DNA of 64,000 nucleotides from Ulvibacterium sp965248315 (GTDB lineage Bacteria > Bacteroidota > Bacteroidia > Flavobacteriales > Flavobacteriaceae), in NCBI RefSeq assembly GCF_965248315.1, contig NZ_CBDFIX010000002.1, positions 4,340,001 to 4,404,000 of the forward strand. Reading direction: 5' to 3'. Every line of letters starts with the position of its first letter. Positions within the stretch are counted from its first letter, which is position 1. Below, piece by piece: positions 9,901 through 18,433 of the stretch. The translations under genes were made by a program, and so were the position numbers. The notes under the pieces are model-generated. The model was not told where the DNA came from. It did no database searches and worked only from the letters and a program-made list of their open reading frames with translations.

Positions 9901-11245
9901 AACGGTGTAAAGTAGGGGCCCTGTTCAATAGCACAGGATGTCCTTTCAATACATTTTCAAGGATATCCCAAACTACGGGTTCTTTTTTATCGATAATCTT
10001 TTTAGCAGATTTAACGGTCTTAACTATTCCCCTTTCTATCAATTTACGAATGACAAAGGGCTTGTACAATTCGGCCGCCATATCCTTAGGAAGACCACAT
10101 TCGTACAATTTCATTTCAGGCCCAACTACGATTACCGAACGTGCGGAGTAATCCACCCGTTTTCCCAAAAGGTTTTGACGGAAACGACCCTGTTTCCCTT
10201 TAAGGGAATCCGATAGGGATTTCAATGGTCTATTAGATTCCGTCTTAACCGCGGAAGCCTTTCTTGTATTATCAAAGAGTGAATCAACGGCTTCCTGAAG
10301 CATACGCTTCTCATTTCTCAAAATCACCTCAGGGGCCTTGATTTCCACCAACCGCTTCAAACGGTTGTTTCGTATAATTACCCTTCTATAGAGATCATTC
10401 AAATCCGAAGTGGCGAAACGACCTCCATCCAATGGTACCAATGGACGTAATTCGGGCGGAATTACCGGAATCACTTTCATTATCATCCACTCCGGCTTAT
10501 TTTCCCTATTATCCTGGGATTCCCTCAATGCCTCAACGACCTGAAGCCTTTTTAGTGCCTCGGTTTTACGTTGTTTCGATGTTTCGGTATTGGCCTTATG
10601 GCGAAGTTCAAAGGATAGCTCCCTTAAATCTATACGCGCCAAAAGGTCAATTAAGCACTCCGCTCCCATTTTTGCAATAAACTTATTGGGATCGGAATCC
10701 TCCAAATACTGATTTTCTTGTGGGAGCTCCTCCACAATATTCAAATATTCTTCCTCGGTCAAGAAATCCATTTTTTTGATTTCCTCTCCTTCAGGTCCTT
10801 TTGCAATACCAGGTTGTATTACTACGTACCTTTCGTAATAGATAATCATATCTAACTTCTTCGATGGAAGTCCTAGCAGATATCCTATCTTATTAGGCAG
10901 GGAACGAAAATACCAGATATGGGCCACAGGCACAACCAAATTGATATGCCCTACCCTGTCTCGGCGAACTTTTTTCTCAGTAACTTCCACACCACAACGG
11001 TCACAAACAATACCACGATAGCGGATGCGTTTGTACTTACCGCAGGCACATTCATAGTCTTTTACAGGTCCAAAAATACGCTCACAGAATAGCCCGTCAC
11101 GTTCTGGTTTGTGCGTTCTGTAGTTAATGGTTTCAGGTTTGAGGACTTCTCCCCTGGATTCAGATAAAATTGCCTCTGGAGAAGCCAAGCCGATTGAAAT
11201 CTTGTCAAACCTTTTTATTGGATTATTATCTTTTATTCTAGCCAT
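6947..11245 (-). CDS. rpoC: DNA-directed RNA polymerase subunit beta'
   Basis: This 1432-residue protein is the catalytic large subunit of RNA polymerase. The N-terminal zinc-binding cysteines (CACGKYKRIRYRGIVCDRCG, about residues 66-85) and the absolutely conserved Mg2+ site NADFDGDQMAVH are intact. The trigger-loop region and a second cysteine cluster (CEAPQGICAKCYG) are also seen. It starts 56 bp after the rpoB stop and is clearly co-transcribed with it. The length fits Bacteroidota RpoC, and I see no frameshift or intein. Confidence 0.99.
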   Translation of the reverse strand: MARIKDNNPIKRFDKISIGLASPEAILSESRGEVLKPETINYRTHKPERDGLFCERIFGPVKDYECACGKYKRIRYRGIVCDRCGVEVTEKKVRRDRVGHINLVVPVAHIWYFRSLPNKIGYLLGLPSKKLDMIIYYERYVVIQPGIAKGPEGEEIKKMDFLTEEEYLNIVEELPQENQYLEDSDPNKFIAKMGAECLIDLLARIDLRELSFELRHKANTETSKQRKTEALKRLQVVEALRESQDNRENKPEWMIMKVIPVIPPELRPLVPLDGGRFATSDLNDLYRRVIIRNNRLKRLVEIKAPEVILRNEKRMLQEAVDSLFDNTRKASAVKTESNRPLKSLSDSLKGKQGRFRQNLLGKRVDYSARSVIVVGPEMKLYECGLPKDMAAELYKPFVIRKLIERGIVKTVKSAKKIIDKKEPVVWDILENVLKGHPVLLNRAPTLHRLGIQAFQPKLIEGKAIRLHPLVCTAFNADFDGDQMAVHLPLGPEAILEAQLLMLASHNILNPANGSPITVPSQDMVLGLYYMTKERKSTPEVPVKGEGLTFYSDEEVEIAFNEGMVDLNAGIKVRTKDFNEEGELVNQIVETTVGRVLFNMEVPEQAGYVNSVLNKKALRDIIGKILAVTDVPTTAEFLDKIKTMGYEFAFKGGLSFSLGDIIIPQEKHGMIDDANGQVDAIMANYNMGLITNNERYNQVIDVWTSTNAMLTELAMKRIREDQQGFNSVYMMLDSGARGSKEQIRQLTGMRGLMAKPKKSTAGGGEIIENPILSNFKEGLSILEYFISTHGARKGLADTALKTADAGYLTRRLVDVSQDVIINIEDCGTLRGVEVEALKKNEEVVESLGERILGRVSLHDVYNPLTEELLLEAGQEIMESDIKKIEESPVEKVEVRSALTCEAPQGICAKCYGRNLSTNKMVQRGEAVGVVAAQSIGEPGTQLTLRTFHVGGIAGNISEDNKLMAKFDGTAEIEDLRTVKGQDSDGNAAEIVISRTSEIKIVDAKTGITLSNNNIPYGSQLFIKNGANIKKGDVVCQWDPYNGVIVSEFPGKIAYENIEQGVTYQVEIDEQTGFQEKVISESRNKKLIPTLLIKNDKDEVLRSYNLPVGSHIMVDDGDKIQEGKILVKIPRKSAKAGDITGGLPRVTELFEARNPSNPAVVSEIDGVVSFGKIKRGNREIIIESKLGEIKKYLVKLSNQILVQENDYVRAGMPLSDGSITPEDILAIKGPSAVQQYLVNEVQEVYRLQGVKINDKHFEVVVRQMMRKVRIEDPGDTIFLENQLVHKSDFIKENDDIFGKKVIVDAGESENLKAGQIITAREMRDENSILRRADKTLVEARDAVAATATPILQGITRASLQTKSFISAASFQETTKVLNEAAVSGKVDTLEGLKENVIVGHKIPAGTGMRDYENIIVGSKEEYDEIMARKEALKF

Positions 11246-11301
11246 GATATATGGTGATACTTAATTAAAATGTGTGTTCTTAAATCGTTAAATCGATTTG
11301 T

Positions 11302-14300
11302 TTATTCCTCTAATCTTATATCTAGACCCAAACCTTTCAGCTCGTGCATTAATACGTTAAAGGATTCTGGTAAACCAGGTTCTGGCATAGTCTCGCCTTT
11401 TACGATAGATTCGTAGGTTTTTGCCCTACCAATTACGTCATCGGATTTGACCGTTAATATCTCCCGCAAGGTGGCTGAAGCACCATACGCCTCTAGGGCC
11501 CAAACTTCCATCTCCCCGAAACGCTGACCTCCAAATTGAGCTTTACCGCCCAAAGGTTGCTGCGTAATCAAGGAATAGGGTCCTATTGATCTAGCGTGCA
11601 TCTTGTCGTCTACCATATGCCCTAATTTCAACATATAGATTACCCCAACGGTAGCCGGTTGATCAAATCGTTGTCCGGTACCTCCATCGTAAAGATATGT
11701 ATGGCCAAATCTAGGGATACCTGCCTCATCGGTATAACCGTTGATTTCATCCAATGTAGCTCCATCAAAAATAGCAGTGGCGTATTTTTTGCCCAATTTA
11801 AGACCGGCCCATCCAAGAACGGTTTCATAGATTTGCCCAATATTCATACGTGATGGTACACCCAGTGGATTCAATACGATGTCCACGGGGGTTCCATCCT
11901 CCAAGAAAGGCATATCTTCTTGACGCACTATTCTCGAAACGATACCCTTGTTACCATGACGTCCGGCCATTTTATCCCCAACTTTAAGCTTTCGCTTTTT
12001 GGCGATGTATACCTTGGCCAACTTCATAATACCGGCTGGTAATTCGTCCCCAACAGAAATCGTGAATTTATCCCTTCTAAGATTACCTTGAAGATCGTTC
12101 AACTTAATCTTATAGTTATGGAGTAAATCCGCAACAGAAGCATTGGTTTCCTTATCCGTGGTCCAGCTTCCTCCAACCAAATGCGCAAAGTCATCTACTG
12201 CATTCAACATCTTCATGGTGTATTTCTTCCCCTTTGGAAGAACTTCTTCTCCTAAATCGTTCAAAACACCTTGTGATGTTTTTCCACTAATTAAAGAGAA
12301 CAGTTTCTCCACCAAAATGTCCTTTAGCTGCTGGAATTTCACTTCATATTCCATTTCTAAATTGGAAATGGCCTCTTTGTCTTCCGAACGTTTACGCTTG
12401 TCCTTTATAGAACGTGAGAACAACTTCTTATCGATGACCACCCCGGTCAAAGATGGTGAGGCCTTCAACGACGCATCCTTTACATCACCGGCCTTATCCC
12501 CAAAAATAGCACGAAGTAACTTTTCTTCAGGAGTTGGATCGGATTCTCCTTTAGGGGTGATTTTACCAATAAGAATATCTCCAGGCTTTACCTCTGCACC
12601 GATACGGATCATCCCATTTTCGTCCAAGTCCTTTGTAGCTTCCTCAGAAACATTGGGTATATCATGGGTTAATTCCTCAGCACCCAACTTGGTGTCCCGT
12701 ACTTCCAGGGCATACTCATCAACATGGATGGAAGTAAATATGTCCTCCCGTACCACTTTTTCTGAAATTACAATGGCATCTTCAAAGTTATATCCCTTCC
12801 AGGGCATAAAGGCAACGGTTAAATTTCGCCCTAGGGCCAATTCCCCGTTTTCCGTGGCATAGCCTTCACAAAGGACCTGCCCCTTTTTGACCTTATCACC
12901 TTTGCTTACTATAGGTTTCAGATTAATGCTGGTACCTTGATTGGTCTTTCTAAATTTGACCAATTCGTAGGTCTTTTCATCCTCCGCAAAACTTACCAAC
13001 CTTTCAGCGTCCGTCCTATTGTATTTAATGGTTATTTTCTGGGCATCTACATATTCTATTACTCCATCCCCTTCAGCATTGATCAAGACCCTGGAGTCCG
13101 AAGCCACTTGACGTTCCAATCCTGTACCAACAATGGGAGATTGCGGTTTCAAAAGGGGTACGGCCTGTCGCATCATGTTAGATCCCATTAATGCCCGGTT
13201 GGCATCATCATGCTCCAAAAACGGAATCAATGATGCTGAAATTGATGCAATTTGATTGGGCGCAACATCCGTGTAATTCACTTCTGAAGGATCTACCACT
13301 GGGAAATCTCCCTCTTCGCGGGCAATGACCTTATCGCTATCTATAGTTCCATTTTCCTTCATGGGAATGTTAGCTTGTGCTATTTTCATTCCTTCTTCTT
13401 CTTCCGCACTTAAGTACGTGTACTCCTTGGTATTTACCTTACCGCCTTCAACCTTGCGGTACGGAGTTTCCAAAAAGCCCATTGGATTAACCTTGGCAAA
13501 AACTGAAAGTGAAGATATCAAACCAATATTGGGTCCTTCAGGAGTTTCGATAGGGCACAATCTTCCATAGTGAGTGTAGTGTACATCACGTACCTCAAAT
13601 CCTGCTCTTTCCCTGGAAAGACCTCCTGGTCCCAAAGCGGACAATCTTCTTTTATGCGTTATCTCCGCCAATGGATTTGTTTGATCCATAAATTGGGACA
13701 ACTGGTTTGTACCAAAGAATGAATTGATAACGGAGGACAACGTTTTTGCATTGATCAAATCAATAGGTGTAAACACTTCATTGTCCCGCACGTTCATCCG
13801 CTCTCTAATGGTCCTCGCCATACGAGCAAGACCAACTCCAAATTGGGAAGACAACTGTTCTCCCACGGTGCGGACGCGACGATTGGACAAGTGGTCTATA
13901 TCATCGATCTCTGCTTTGGAATTGATAAGTTCTATCAGATATTTTATAATGGTAATAATGTCGTCCTTGGTCAAAACCTGTTTGTCCATTCCGATATCAA
14001 GACCCAACTTTTTGTTCATTCGGTAACGACCAACCTCTCCTAGGTTATAACGTTGGTCGGAGAAGAACAATTTGTCAATTATACCACGCGCCGTTTCCTC
14101 ATCGGGCGGCTCCGCGTTACGCAATTGACGGTAAATATGCTCTACGGCTTCCTTTTCGGAGTTAGTAGGGTCCTTTTGCAGCGTATTGTGGATGATGGCG
14201 TAATCCGACTGTGCATTGTTCTCTTTATGCAGCAAAATCGTTTTTACGTCGGTATCCAGAATCTCATCTATATGTTCTTTCTCAAGAATGGTATCCCGAT

Positions 14301-15111
14301 CTAAAACAATTTCGTTCCGTTCGATGGAAACCACCTCTCCAGTATCCTCGTCAACGAAATCCTCATGCCAAGTGTTCAATACCCTTGCCGCCAATTTACG
14401 GCCCAGAATTTTCTTCAATCCTGCTTTGGAAACCTTAACCTCCTCAGAAAGGTCAAAAATCTCCAGGATATCCTTGTCACGCTCAAATCCAATAGCCCTG
14501 AAAAGGGTAGTAACCGGCAATTTTTTCTTTCTATCGATATAGGCATACATAACACCATTGATGTCCGTCGCAAATTCGATCCAAGAACCTTTAAAAGGAA
14601 TTACCCTTGCCGAGTACAGTTTGGTTCCATTGGCATGGAAAGACTGTCCGAAGAAGACTCCAGGCGAACGGTGAAGCTGTGAAACTACAACTCTTTCCGC
14701 ACCATTGATCACGAAAGTACCGCTGGGCGTCATATAAGGAATGGTCCCTAAATACACATCTTGTACAATGGTCTCAAAATCCTCGTGTTCCGGATCGGTA
14801 CAGTATAGTTTTAATCTAGCCTTTAACGGTACGCTATAGGTAAGCCCTCTTTCAATACACTCTTGTATGGAGTATCTTGGGGGATCTATGAAGTAATCCA
14901 AAAATTCCAGAACGAACTGGTTTCTGGTGTCCGTTATCGGGAAATTTTCCATAAAGGTGTTATACAGACCTTCGTTACCCCTTTCATCCGATTTGGTCTC
15001 AAGTTGAAAAAAATCTTGAAAAGATTTTATCTGGATGTCCAAGAAATCCGGATACTCCGGCGTGTTCTTAGCGGATGCAAAATTTATTCTTTCAGTTTGT
15101 TGTGTGAACAT
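11302..15111 (-). CDS. rpoB: DNA-directed RNA polymerase subunit beta
   Basis: This 1269-residue protein is the second catalytic RNA polymerase subunit. The rifampicin-binding cluster reads QLSQFMDQTNPLAEITHKRR followed by LSALGP. The residues equivalent to E. coli Q513, D516, H526, R529 and S531 are all wild type, so the enzyme should be rifampicin sensitive. The C-terminal GGQRFGEMEVWALEAYGA block that contacts beta' is present. It sits between rplL and rpoC as in most bacteria, with a structured spacer upstream that may modulate its level relative to the ribosomal proteins. Confidence 0.99.
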   Translation of the reverse strand: MFTQQTERINFASAKNTPEYPDFLDIQIKSFQDFFQLETKSDERGNEGLYNTFMENFPITDTRNQFVLEFLDYFIDPPRYSIQECIERGLTYSVPLKARLKLYCTDPEHEDFETIVQDVYLGTIPYMTPSGTFVINGAERVVVSQLHRSPGVFFGQSFHANGTKLYSARVIPFKGSWIEFATDINGVMYAYIDRKKKLPVTTLFRAIGFERDKDILEIFDLSEEVKVSKAGLKKILGRKLAARVLNTWHEDFVDEDTGEVVSIERNEIVLDRDTILEKEHIDEILDTDVKTILLHKENNAQSDYAIIHNTLQKDPTNSEKEAVEHIYRQLRNAEPPDEETARGIIDKLFFSDQRYNLGEVGRYRMNKKLGLDIGMDKQVLTKDDIITIIKYLIELINSKAEIDDIDHLSNRRVRTVGEQLSSQFGVGLARMARTIRERMNVRDNEVFTPIDLINAKTLSSVINSFFGTNQLSQFMDQTNPLAEITHKRRLSALGPGGLSRERAGFEVRDVHYTHYGRLCPIETPEGPNIGLISSLSVFAKVNPMGFLETPYRKVEGGKVNTKEYTYLSAEEEEGMKIAQANIPMKENGTIDSDKVIAREEGDFPVVDPSEVNYTDVAPNQIASISASLIPFLEHDDANRALMGSNMMRQAVPLLKPQSPIVGTGLERQVASDSRVLINAEGDGVIEYVDAQKITIKYNRTDAERLVSFAEDEKTYELVKFRKTNQGTSINLKPIVSKGDKVKKGQVLCEGYATENGELALGRNLTVAFMPWKGYNFEDAIVISEKVVREDIFTSIHVDEYALEVRDTKLGAEELTHDIPNVSEEATKDLDENGMIRIGAEVKPGDILIGKITPKGESDPTPEEKLLRAIFGDKAGDVKDASLKASPSLTGVVIDKKLFSRSIKDKRKRSEDKEAISNLEMEYEVKFQQLKDILVEKLFSLISGKTSQGVLNDLGEEVLPKGKKYTMKMLNAVDDFAHLVGGSWTTDKETNASVADLLHNYKIKLNDLQGNLRRDKFTISVGDELPAGIMKLAKVYIAKKRKLKVGDKMAGRHGNKGIVSRIVRQEDMPFLEDGTPVDIVLNPLGVPSRMNIGQIYETVLGWAGLKLGKKYATAIFDGATLDEINGYTDEAGIPRFGHTYLYDGGTGQRFDQPATVGVIYMLKLGHMVDDKMHARSIGPYSLITQQPLGGKAQFGGQRFGEMEVWALEAYGASATLREILTVKSDDVIGRAKTYESIVKGETMPEPGLPESFNVLMHELKGLGLDIRLEE

Positions 15112-15187
15112 CTATGGACAGTATTTGATCGTGAATGATAAATAGGTAGTATATGCCTTCATATACGCCATGTGCATTATGTATAAA

Positions 15188-15228
15188 AAGGCTTAGGTCT
15201 AACCCCGCAAAAGCGGGAAAAGACCTAA
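15188..15228 (-). promoter_or_regulatory. rplL-rpoB intercistronic hairpin (putative attenuator or processing site)
   Basis: The spacer holds an outer 8-bp stem (TTAGGTCT / AGACCTAA at 15193-15200 and 15221-15228) and an inner 5-bp stem (CCCGC / GCGGG, AAAA loop), separated by a small internal loop. On the minus strand it is followed by CCTTTTTATAC. This position corresponds to the E. coli rplL-rpoB attenuator and RNase III site. Whether it terminates or is processed is inference. Confidence 0.7.
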
Positions 15229-15252
15229 ACCAATGTGCTATAGTCGCTGCTA

Positions 15253-15636
15253 TTATTTAAGCTCAACTTCCGCTCCTGCTTCTTCCAATGATTTTTTGAT
15301 TCCTTCGGCTTCGTCTTTGCTAACACCTTCCTTAACGGCTTTAGGTGCGCTATCAACAATATCCTTGGCATCTTTTAATCCTAATCCTGTCAATTCCTTG
15401 ACCAATTTTACAACGGCAAGCTTAGATCCTCCCGGAGCTTTCAAAATTACATCGAATTCCGTTTTTTCCTCAGCGGCTTCGGCTTCTCCACCTCCAGCAC
15501 CGGCACCTCCGGCTACAGCTACGGCTGCCGCTGCAGGCTCTATGCCATACTCTTCTTTTAATATATCAGCCAACTCGTTTACCTCTTTTACGGTAAGGTT
15601 AACCAACTGTTCTGCGAAATCTTTTAAATCTGCCAT
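15253..15636 (-). CDS. rplL: 50S ribosomal protein bL12 (L7/L12)
   Basis: This 127-residue acidic stalk protein recruits translation factors to the large subunit. It has an N-terminal dimerisation helix, an Ala/Gly-rich hinge (AAVAVAGGAGAGGGEAEAAE, about residues 38-57) and the conserved C-terminal domain (FDVILKAPGGSKLAVVKLVK, GLKDAKDIVDSAPK). It follows rplJ by 49 bp, as expected for the L10-L12 stalk pair. Confidence 0.98.
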   Translation of the reverse strand: MADLKDFAEQLVNLTVKEVNELADILKEEYGIEPAAAAVAVAGGAGAGGGEAEAAEEKTEFDVILKAPGGSKLAVVKLVKELTGLGLKDAKDIVDSAPKAVKEGVSKDEAEGIKKSLEEAGAEVELK

Positions 15637-15685
15637 TTTTCTATCGTTTAATAAAATTTTAAAATATACTTAGTTTAGTGTGTGC

Positions 15686-16204
15686 TTACTCTTTTTCGGA
15701 AAGTGTCTTAAGGATACCTGCCAACTTACCTCCACCTGACTTAAGGCCAGAAATAACGTTCTTGGCTGGTGACTGTAACAATCCAATGATATCCCCAATA
15801 ATCTCTTCCTTGGATTTGATGCTCACAAGGGTATCCAACTTATCGTCCCCTATAAAAATAGCCTCTTCAATAAAGGCTCCTTTTAACAAGGGTCGGTCTG
15901 ATTTCTTCCTGAAGTTTTTAATCAATTTTGCCGGACCGTTTCCAGTCTCGGAAAACATCAAAGAGGTATTCCCCTTTAAAACTTCCGGAAGTTCACCAAA
16001 TTCCTTATCGGACGCCTCCATTGCCTTGGCAAGCAAGGTGTTCTTAACAACCGACAGCTTTACATTGGCCTTAAAACAAGCCCTACGCAAATCTGAAGTT
16101 GTTGAGGCGTTCAATCCTGATATATCCGCCAAGTAAATGGTAGAATTATCGGATAGCTGAGCAGTTAAATCCTGTATTACGTTTGCTTTTTCTTCTCTTG
16201 TCAT
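15686..16204 (-). CDS. rplJ: 50S ribosomal protein uL10
   Basis: This 172-residue protein is the base of the ribosomal stalk, binding 23S rRNA and L7/L12 dimers. It opens with MTREEKANVIQDLTAQLSD, typical of L10, and carries the conserved VKNTLLAKAM segment. It lies 27 bp after rplA. That gap is too short for the long L10 leader known from E. coli, so the classical L10 autoregulatory leader is not visible here. Confidence 0.97.
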   Translation of the reverse strand: MTREEKANVIQDLTAQLSDNSTIYLADISGLNASTTSDLRRACFKANVKLSVVKNTLLAKAMEASDKEFGELPEVLKGNTSLMFSETGNGPAKLIKNFRKKSDRPLLKGAFIEEAIFIGDDKLDTLVSIKSKEEIIGDIIGLLQSPAKNVISGLKSGGGKLAGILKTLSEKE

Positions 16205-16231
16205 CCTATTAAATTTTAACTCCCAGCTGGA

Positions 16232-16921
16232 TTAAACGGTTTTTGGATCTAATTGTACGCTAGGACTCATAGTACTGGACATATAAATGCTCTTCATATA
16301 GACTCCTTTGGCCGCAGCGGGCTTTAGCTTTAACAAGGTATCCAATAATTCCTTGGCATTACCTGCTATTTTATCGGCCGAAAAAGAGGCTTTTCCAATA
16401 GCGGCATGAACAATACCGGTCTTATCTACCTTGAAGTCAATTTTACCGGCCTTTACATCAGATACAGCTTTACCAACATCCATAGTGACCGTACCTGTTT
16501 TTGGGTTGGGCATTAAACCTCTCGGACCTAAAACCCGTCCTAAAGGGCCTAATTTACCCATAACGCTGGGCATGGTGATGATTACATCGACATCTGTCCA
16601 ACCACCTTTGATTTTATCCAAATATTCGTTCAATCCCACATAATCTGCTCCTGCCTCCTTGGCGTCTGCTTCCTTATCCGGGGTAACCAACGCCAAAACC
16701 TTAACGTCCTTACCGGTACCATGAGGTAGGGTAACCACCCCACGTACCATTTGATTTGCCTTTCTAGGGTCTACCCCTAATCGGACCGCCAAATCTACGG
16801 ATGCATCAAATTTTGTTTTGGTTATTTCTTTTACCAAAGCGGAGGCCTCTTCCACGGAATAGAGTTTATCCTTATCTATTTTGGCGTGGGCTTCTTTCTG
16901 CTTTTTTGTCAACTTTGCCAT
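16232..16921 (-). CDS. rplA: 50S ribosomal protein uL1
   Basis: This 229-residue L1 stalk protein also serves as translational repressor of the rplKA unit in many bacteria. Conserved blocks are VRLGVDPRKANQMVRG, LPHGTGK, and MPSVMGKLGPLGRVLGPRGL with MPNPKTGTV. It follows rplK by 19 bp. Confidence 0.98.
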   Translation of the reverse strand: MAKLTKKQKEAHAKIDKDKLYSVEEASALVKEITKTKFDASVDLAVRLGVDPRKANQMVRGVVTLPHGTGKDVKVLALVTPDKEADAKEAGADYVGLNEYLDKIKGGWTDVDVIITMPSVMGKLGPLGRVLGPRGLMPNPKTGTVTMDVGKAVSDVKAGKIDFKVDKTGIVHAAIGKASFSADKIAGNAKELLDTLLKLKPAAAKGVYMKSIYMSSTMSPSVQLDPKTV

Positions 16922-16940
16922 TTCAATTTCTTTTTAAGAT

Positions 16941-17378
16941 TCAAAAAGGTCTTTTTCCTGATACTTTCATACCCATTGACCGTGCTGTACCGGCAACCAT
17001 ACTCATTGCGGACTCCACGGTAAAGGCATTAAGGTCTACCATTTTGTCTTCGGCGATAGCCTTAACTTGGTCCCAGGTAACACTCCCTAATTTTACTCGG
17101 TTAGGTTCGCCAGATCCTTTTTTAATCTTAGCTGCTTCCATCAATTGAACTGCCGCTGGTGGTGTTTTTACGACAAAATCGAACGATTTGTCCTTGTAAA
17201 CGGTGATAACAACGGGCAATACTTTGCCTGGTTTGTCCTGCGTCCTCGCATTGAACTGCTTACAGAACTCCATGATGTTAACGCCGGCAGCACCTAAGGC
17301 GGGTCCAACCGGTGGCGATGGATTCGCAGCACCTCCCCTAACTTGTAGTTTAACTACTTTACCTACTTCTTTTGCCAT
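16941..17378 (-). CDS. rplK: 50S ribosomal protein uL11
   Basis: This 145-residue protein of the GTPase-associated centre binds 23S rRNA and is needed for the stringent response. It has the characteristic PSPPVGPALGAAGVNIMEFCK motif near the N terminus and the RSMGMKVSG C-terminal block. It lies between nusG and rplA in the usual order. Confidence 0.98.
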   Translation of the reverse strand: MAKEVGKVVKLQVRGGAANPSPPVGPALGAAGVNIMEFCKQFNARTQDKPGKVLPVVITVYKDKSFDFVVKTPPAAVQLMEAAKIKKGSGEPNRVKLGSVTWDQVKAIAEDKMVDLNAFTVESAMSMVAGTARSMGMKVSGKRPF

Positions 17379-17446
17379 TGTTTAAAATTAAATTGAAAGC
17401 GTGTTCATTGGAAGCAACACAACTTTGAAATATGTAACAATTTTCT

Positions 17447-17998
17447 TTATATCTTTTCAACTTGCATATAACTGAGTTCCAGTGGGGTTTTTCTTCCGAA
17501 AATCTTTACCATAACCTCTAGTTTACGCTTTTCTTCGTTTATTTTTTCTACGGTTCCATTAAATCCGTTAAAAGGACCATCAATAACCTTAACGGTTTCC
17601 CCATGGACAAAAGGTATGGCCACACTATCCGTATTTACAGCTAGCTCATCTACCTTACCGAGCATTCTGTTTACCTCGGACTTTCGCAATGGAACAGGAT
17701 CACCTCCTTTTGTCTCCCCCAAAAACCCTATCACATTGGTGATGGAGCGAATAATATGTATCATCTCCCCGCCTAAGTTGGCCTTAATCATTATGTAGCC
17801 CGGAAAATATACCCTTTCCTTATTTATTTTTTTCCCGTTGCGAATTTGGATAACTTTTTCGGTCGGCACGAGAACATCTTCCAGATAGTCGGAAAATCCA
17901 TGACGCTCTACTTCGCTTTCAATATAGCCTTTGATCTTGTTTTCCTGGCCACTTACCGCCCTAACTACATACCACTTTTTTTCCAGCACTTCCGACAT
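17447..17998 (-). CDS. nusG: Transcription termination/antitermination protein NusG
   Basis: NusG binds RNA polymerase and links it to Rho and the ribosome. It has an N-terminal NGN domain (KKWYVVRAVSGQENKIKGYI) and a C-terminal KOW domain (GETVKVIDGPFNGFNGTVEK). I chose the ATG at 17996-17998 (183 residues, MSEVLEKKWYVV). The frame could open three codons earlier at a TTG, which is less likely. It sits between secE and rplK as usual. Confidence 0.97.
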   Translation of the reverse strand: MSEVLEKKWYVVRAVSGQENKIKGYIESEVERHGFSDYLEDVLVPTEKVIQIRNGKKINKERVYFPGYIMIKANLGGEMIHIIRSITNVIGFLGETKGGDPVPLRKSEVNRMLGKVDELAVNTDSVAIPFVHGETVKVIDGPFNGFNGTVEKINEEKRKLEVMVKIFGRKTPLELSYMQVEKI

Positions 17999-18008
17999 AG
18001 CGACCAAA

Positions 18009-18197
18009 TTAGTTTAGAATATTATTGAAATACAATTGAATCAATTTACTAAAGACGGTGTCCACCCCCCAAGTGGCCAAAGCAAAAAGAATGGAAAAAA
18101 CGGCAACCACCACCATCAAATTAGAAGACTCCGCCCTAGAAGGCAAGGTAACGTTGTTCCTTAGCTCTTCAATCGATTCTTTAATATATGTCAACAT
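18009..18197 (-). CDS. secE: Preprotein translocase subunit SecE
   Basis: This 62-residue single-span SecE is an essential part of the SecYEG channel. The amphipathic surface helix with TYIKESIEELRNNVTLPSRAE precedes one C-terminal membrane segment (LMVVVAVFSILFALATWGVD). The length fits the short form found in most bacteria. nusG starts 10 bp downstream. Confidence 0.96.
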   Translation of the reverse strand: MLTYIKESIEELRNNVTLPSRAESSNLMVVVAVFSILFALATWGVDTVFSKLIQLYFNNILN

Positions 18198-18231
18198 ACT
18201 TCTTCTTTTATCCTGAACGGAAGGAGAGGCT

Positions 18232-18251
18232 CCCTTCGACTTCGCTCAGGG
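18232..18251. repeat. GC-rich imperfect palindrome CCCTTCGACTTCGCTCAGGG
   Basis: This 20-bp element between tRNA-Trp and secE has CCCT/AGGG ends. Elements of this kind (CTTCGACTTCGCTCAG) recur in many Bacteroidota intergenic regions. One copy is seen in this window, so its multicopy nature here is inferred. Confidence 0.5.
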
Positions 18252-18289
18252 CAGGCTTCTCGCCTCGTTAATTTTCTGTTTTGACTCTG

Positions 18290-18362
18290 CACGGGAGGAG
18301 AGGCTCGAACTCCCGACACCTGGTTTTGGAGACCAGTGCTCTACCAACTGAGCTACACCCGT
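18290..18362 (-). tRNA. tRNA-Trp (anticodon CCA)
   Basis: The gene is 73 nt including discriminator G. It has the D arm GCTC..GAGC, anticodon stem CTGGT/ACCAG with loop CTCCAAA, and T loop TTCGAGC. The acceptor stem has one U-U mismatch at pair 6-67. CCA is not encoded. It lies between tuf and secE. Confidence 0.96.
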
Positions 18363-18433
18363 TTATAATTGCAGGGAAAGGTGTCCCGCTAAACGCAGAA
18401 CACCCTTTACCTACACTATAAATTATCTAAAAA

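Noticed and set aside
12143..12862. Plus-strand 239-residue open frame
   Set aside because: It is fully inside rpoB on the opposite strand, with no start context or recognisable motif.
17999..18007. TTG start of nusG, three codons upstream of the ATG
   Set aside because: The ATG gives the usual NusG start, and the extension would reach to within one base of secE.
18363..18433. Imperfect hairpin (AAAGGTGT / ACACCCTTT) between tuf and tRNA-Trp as a terminator
   Set aside because: It has a bulge and no T run on the minus strand. It may serve in tRNA processing but support is too weak to call.
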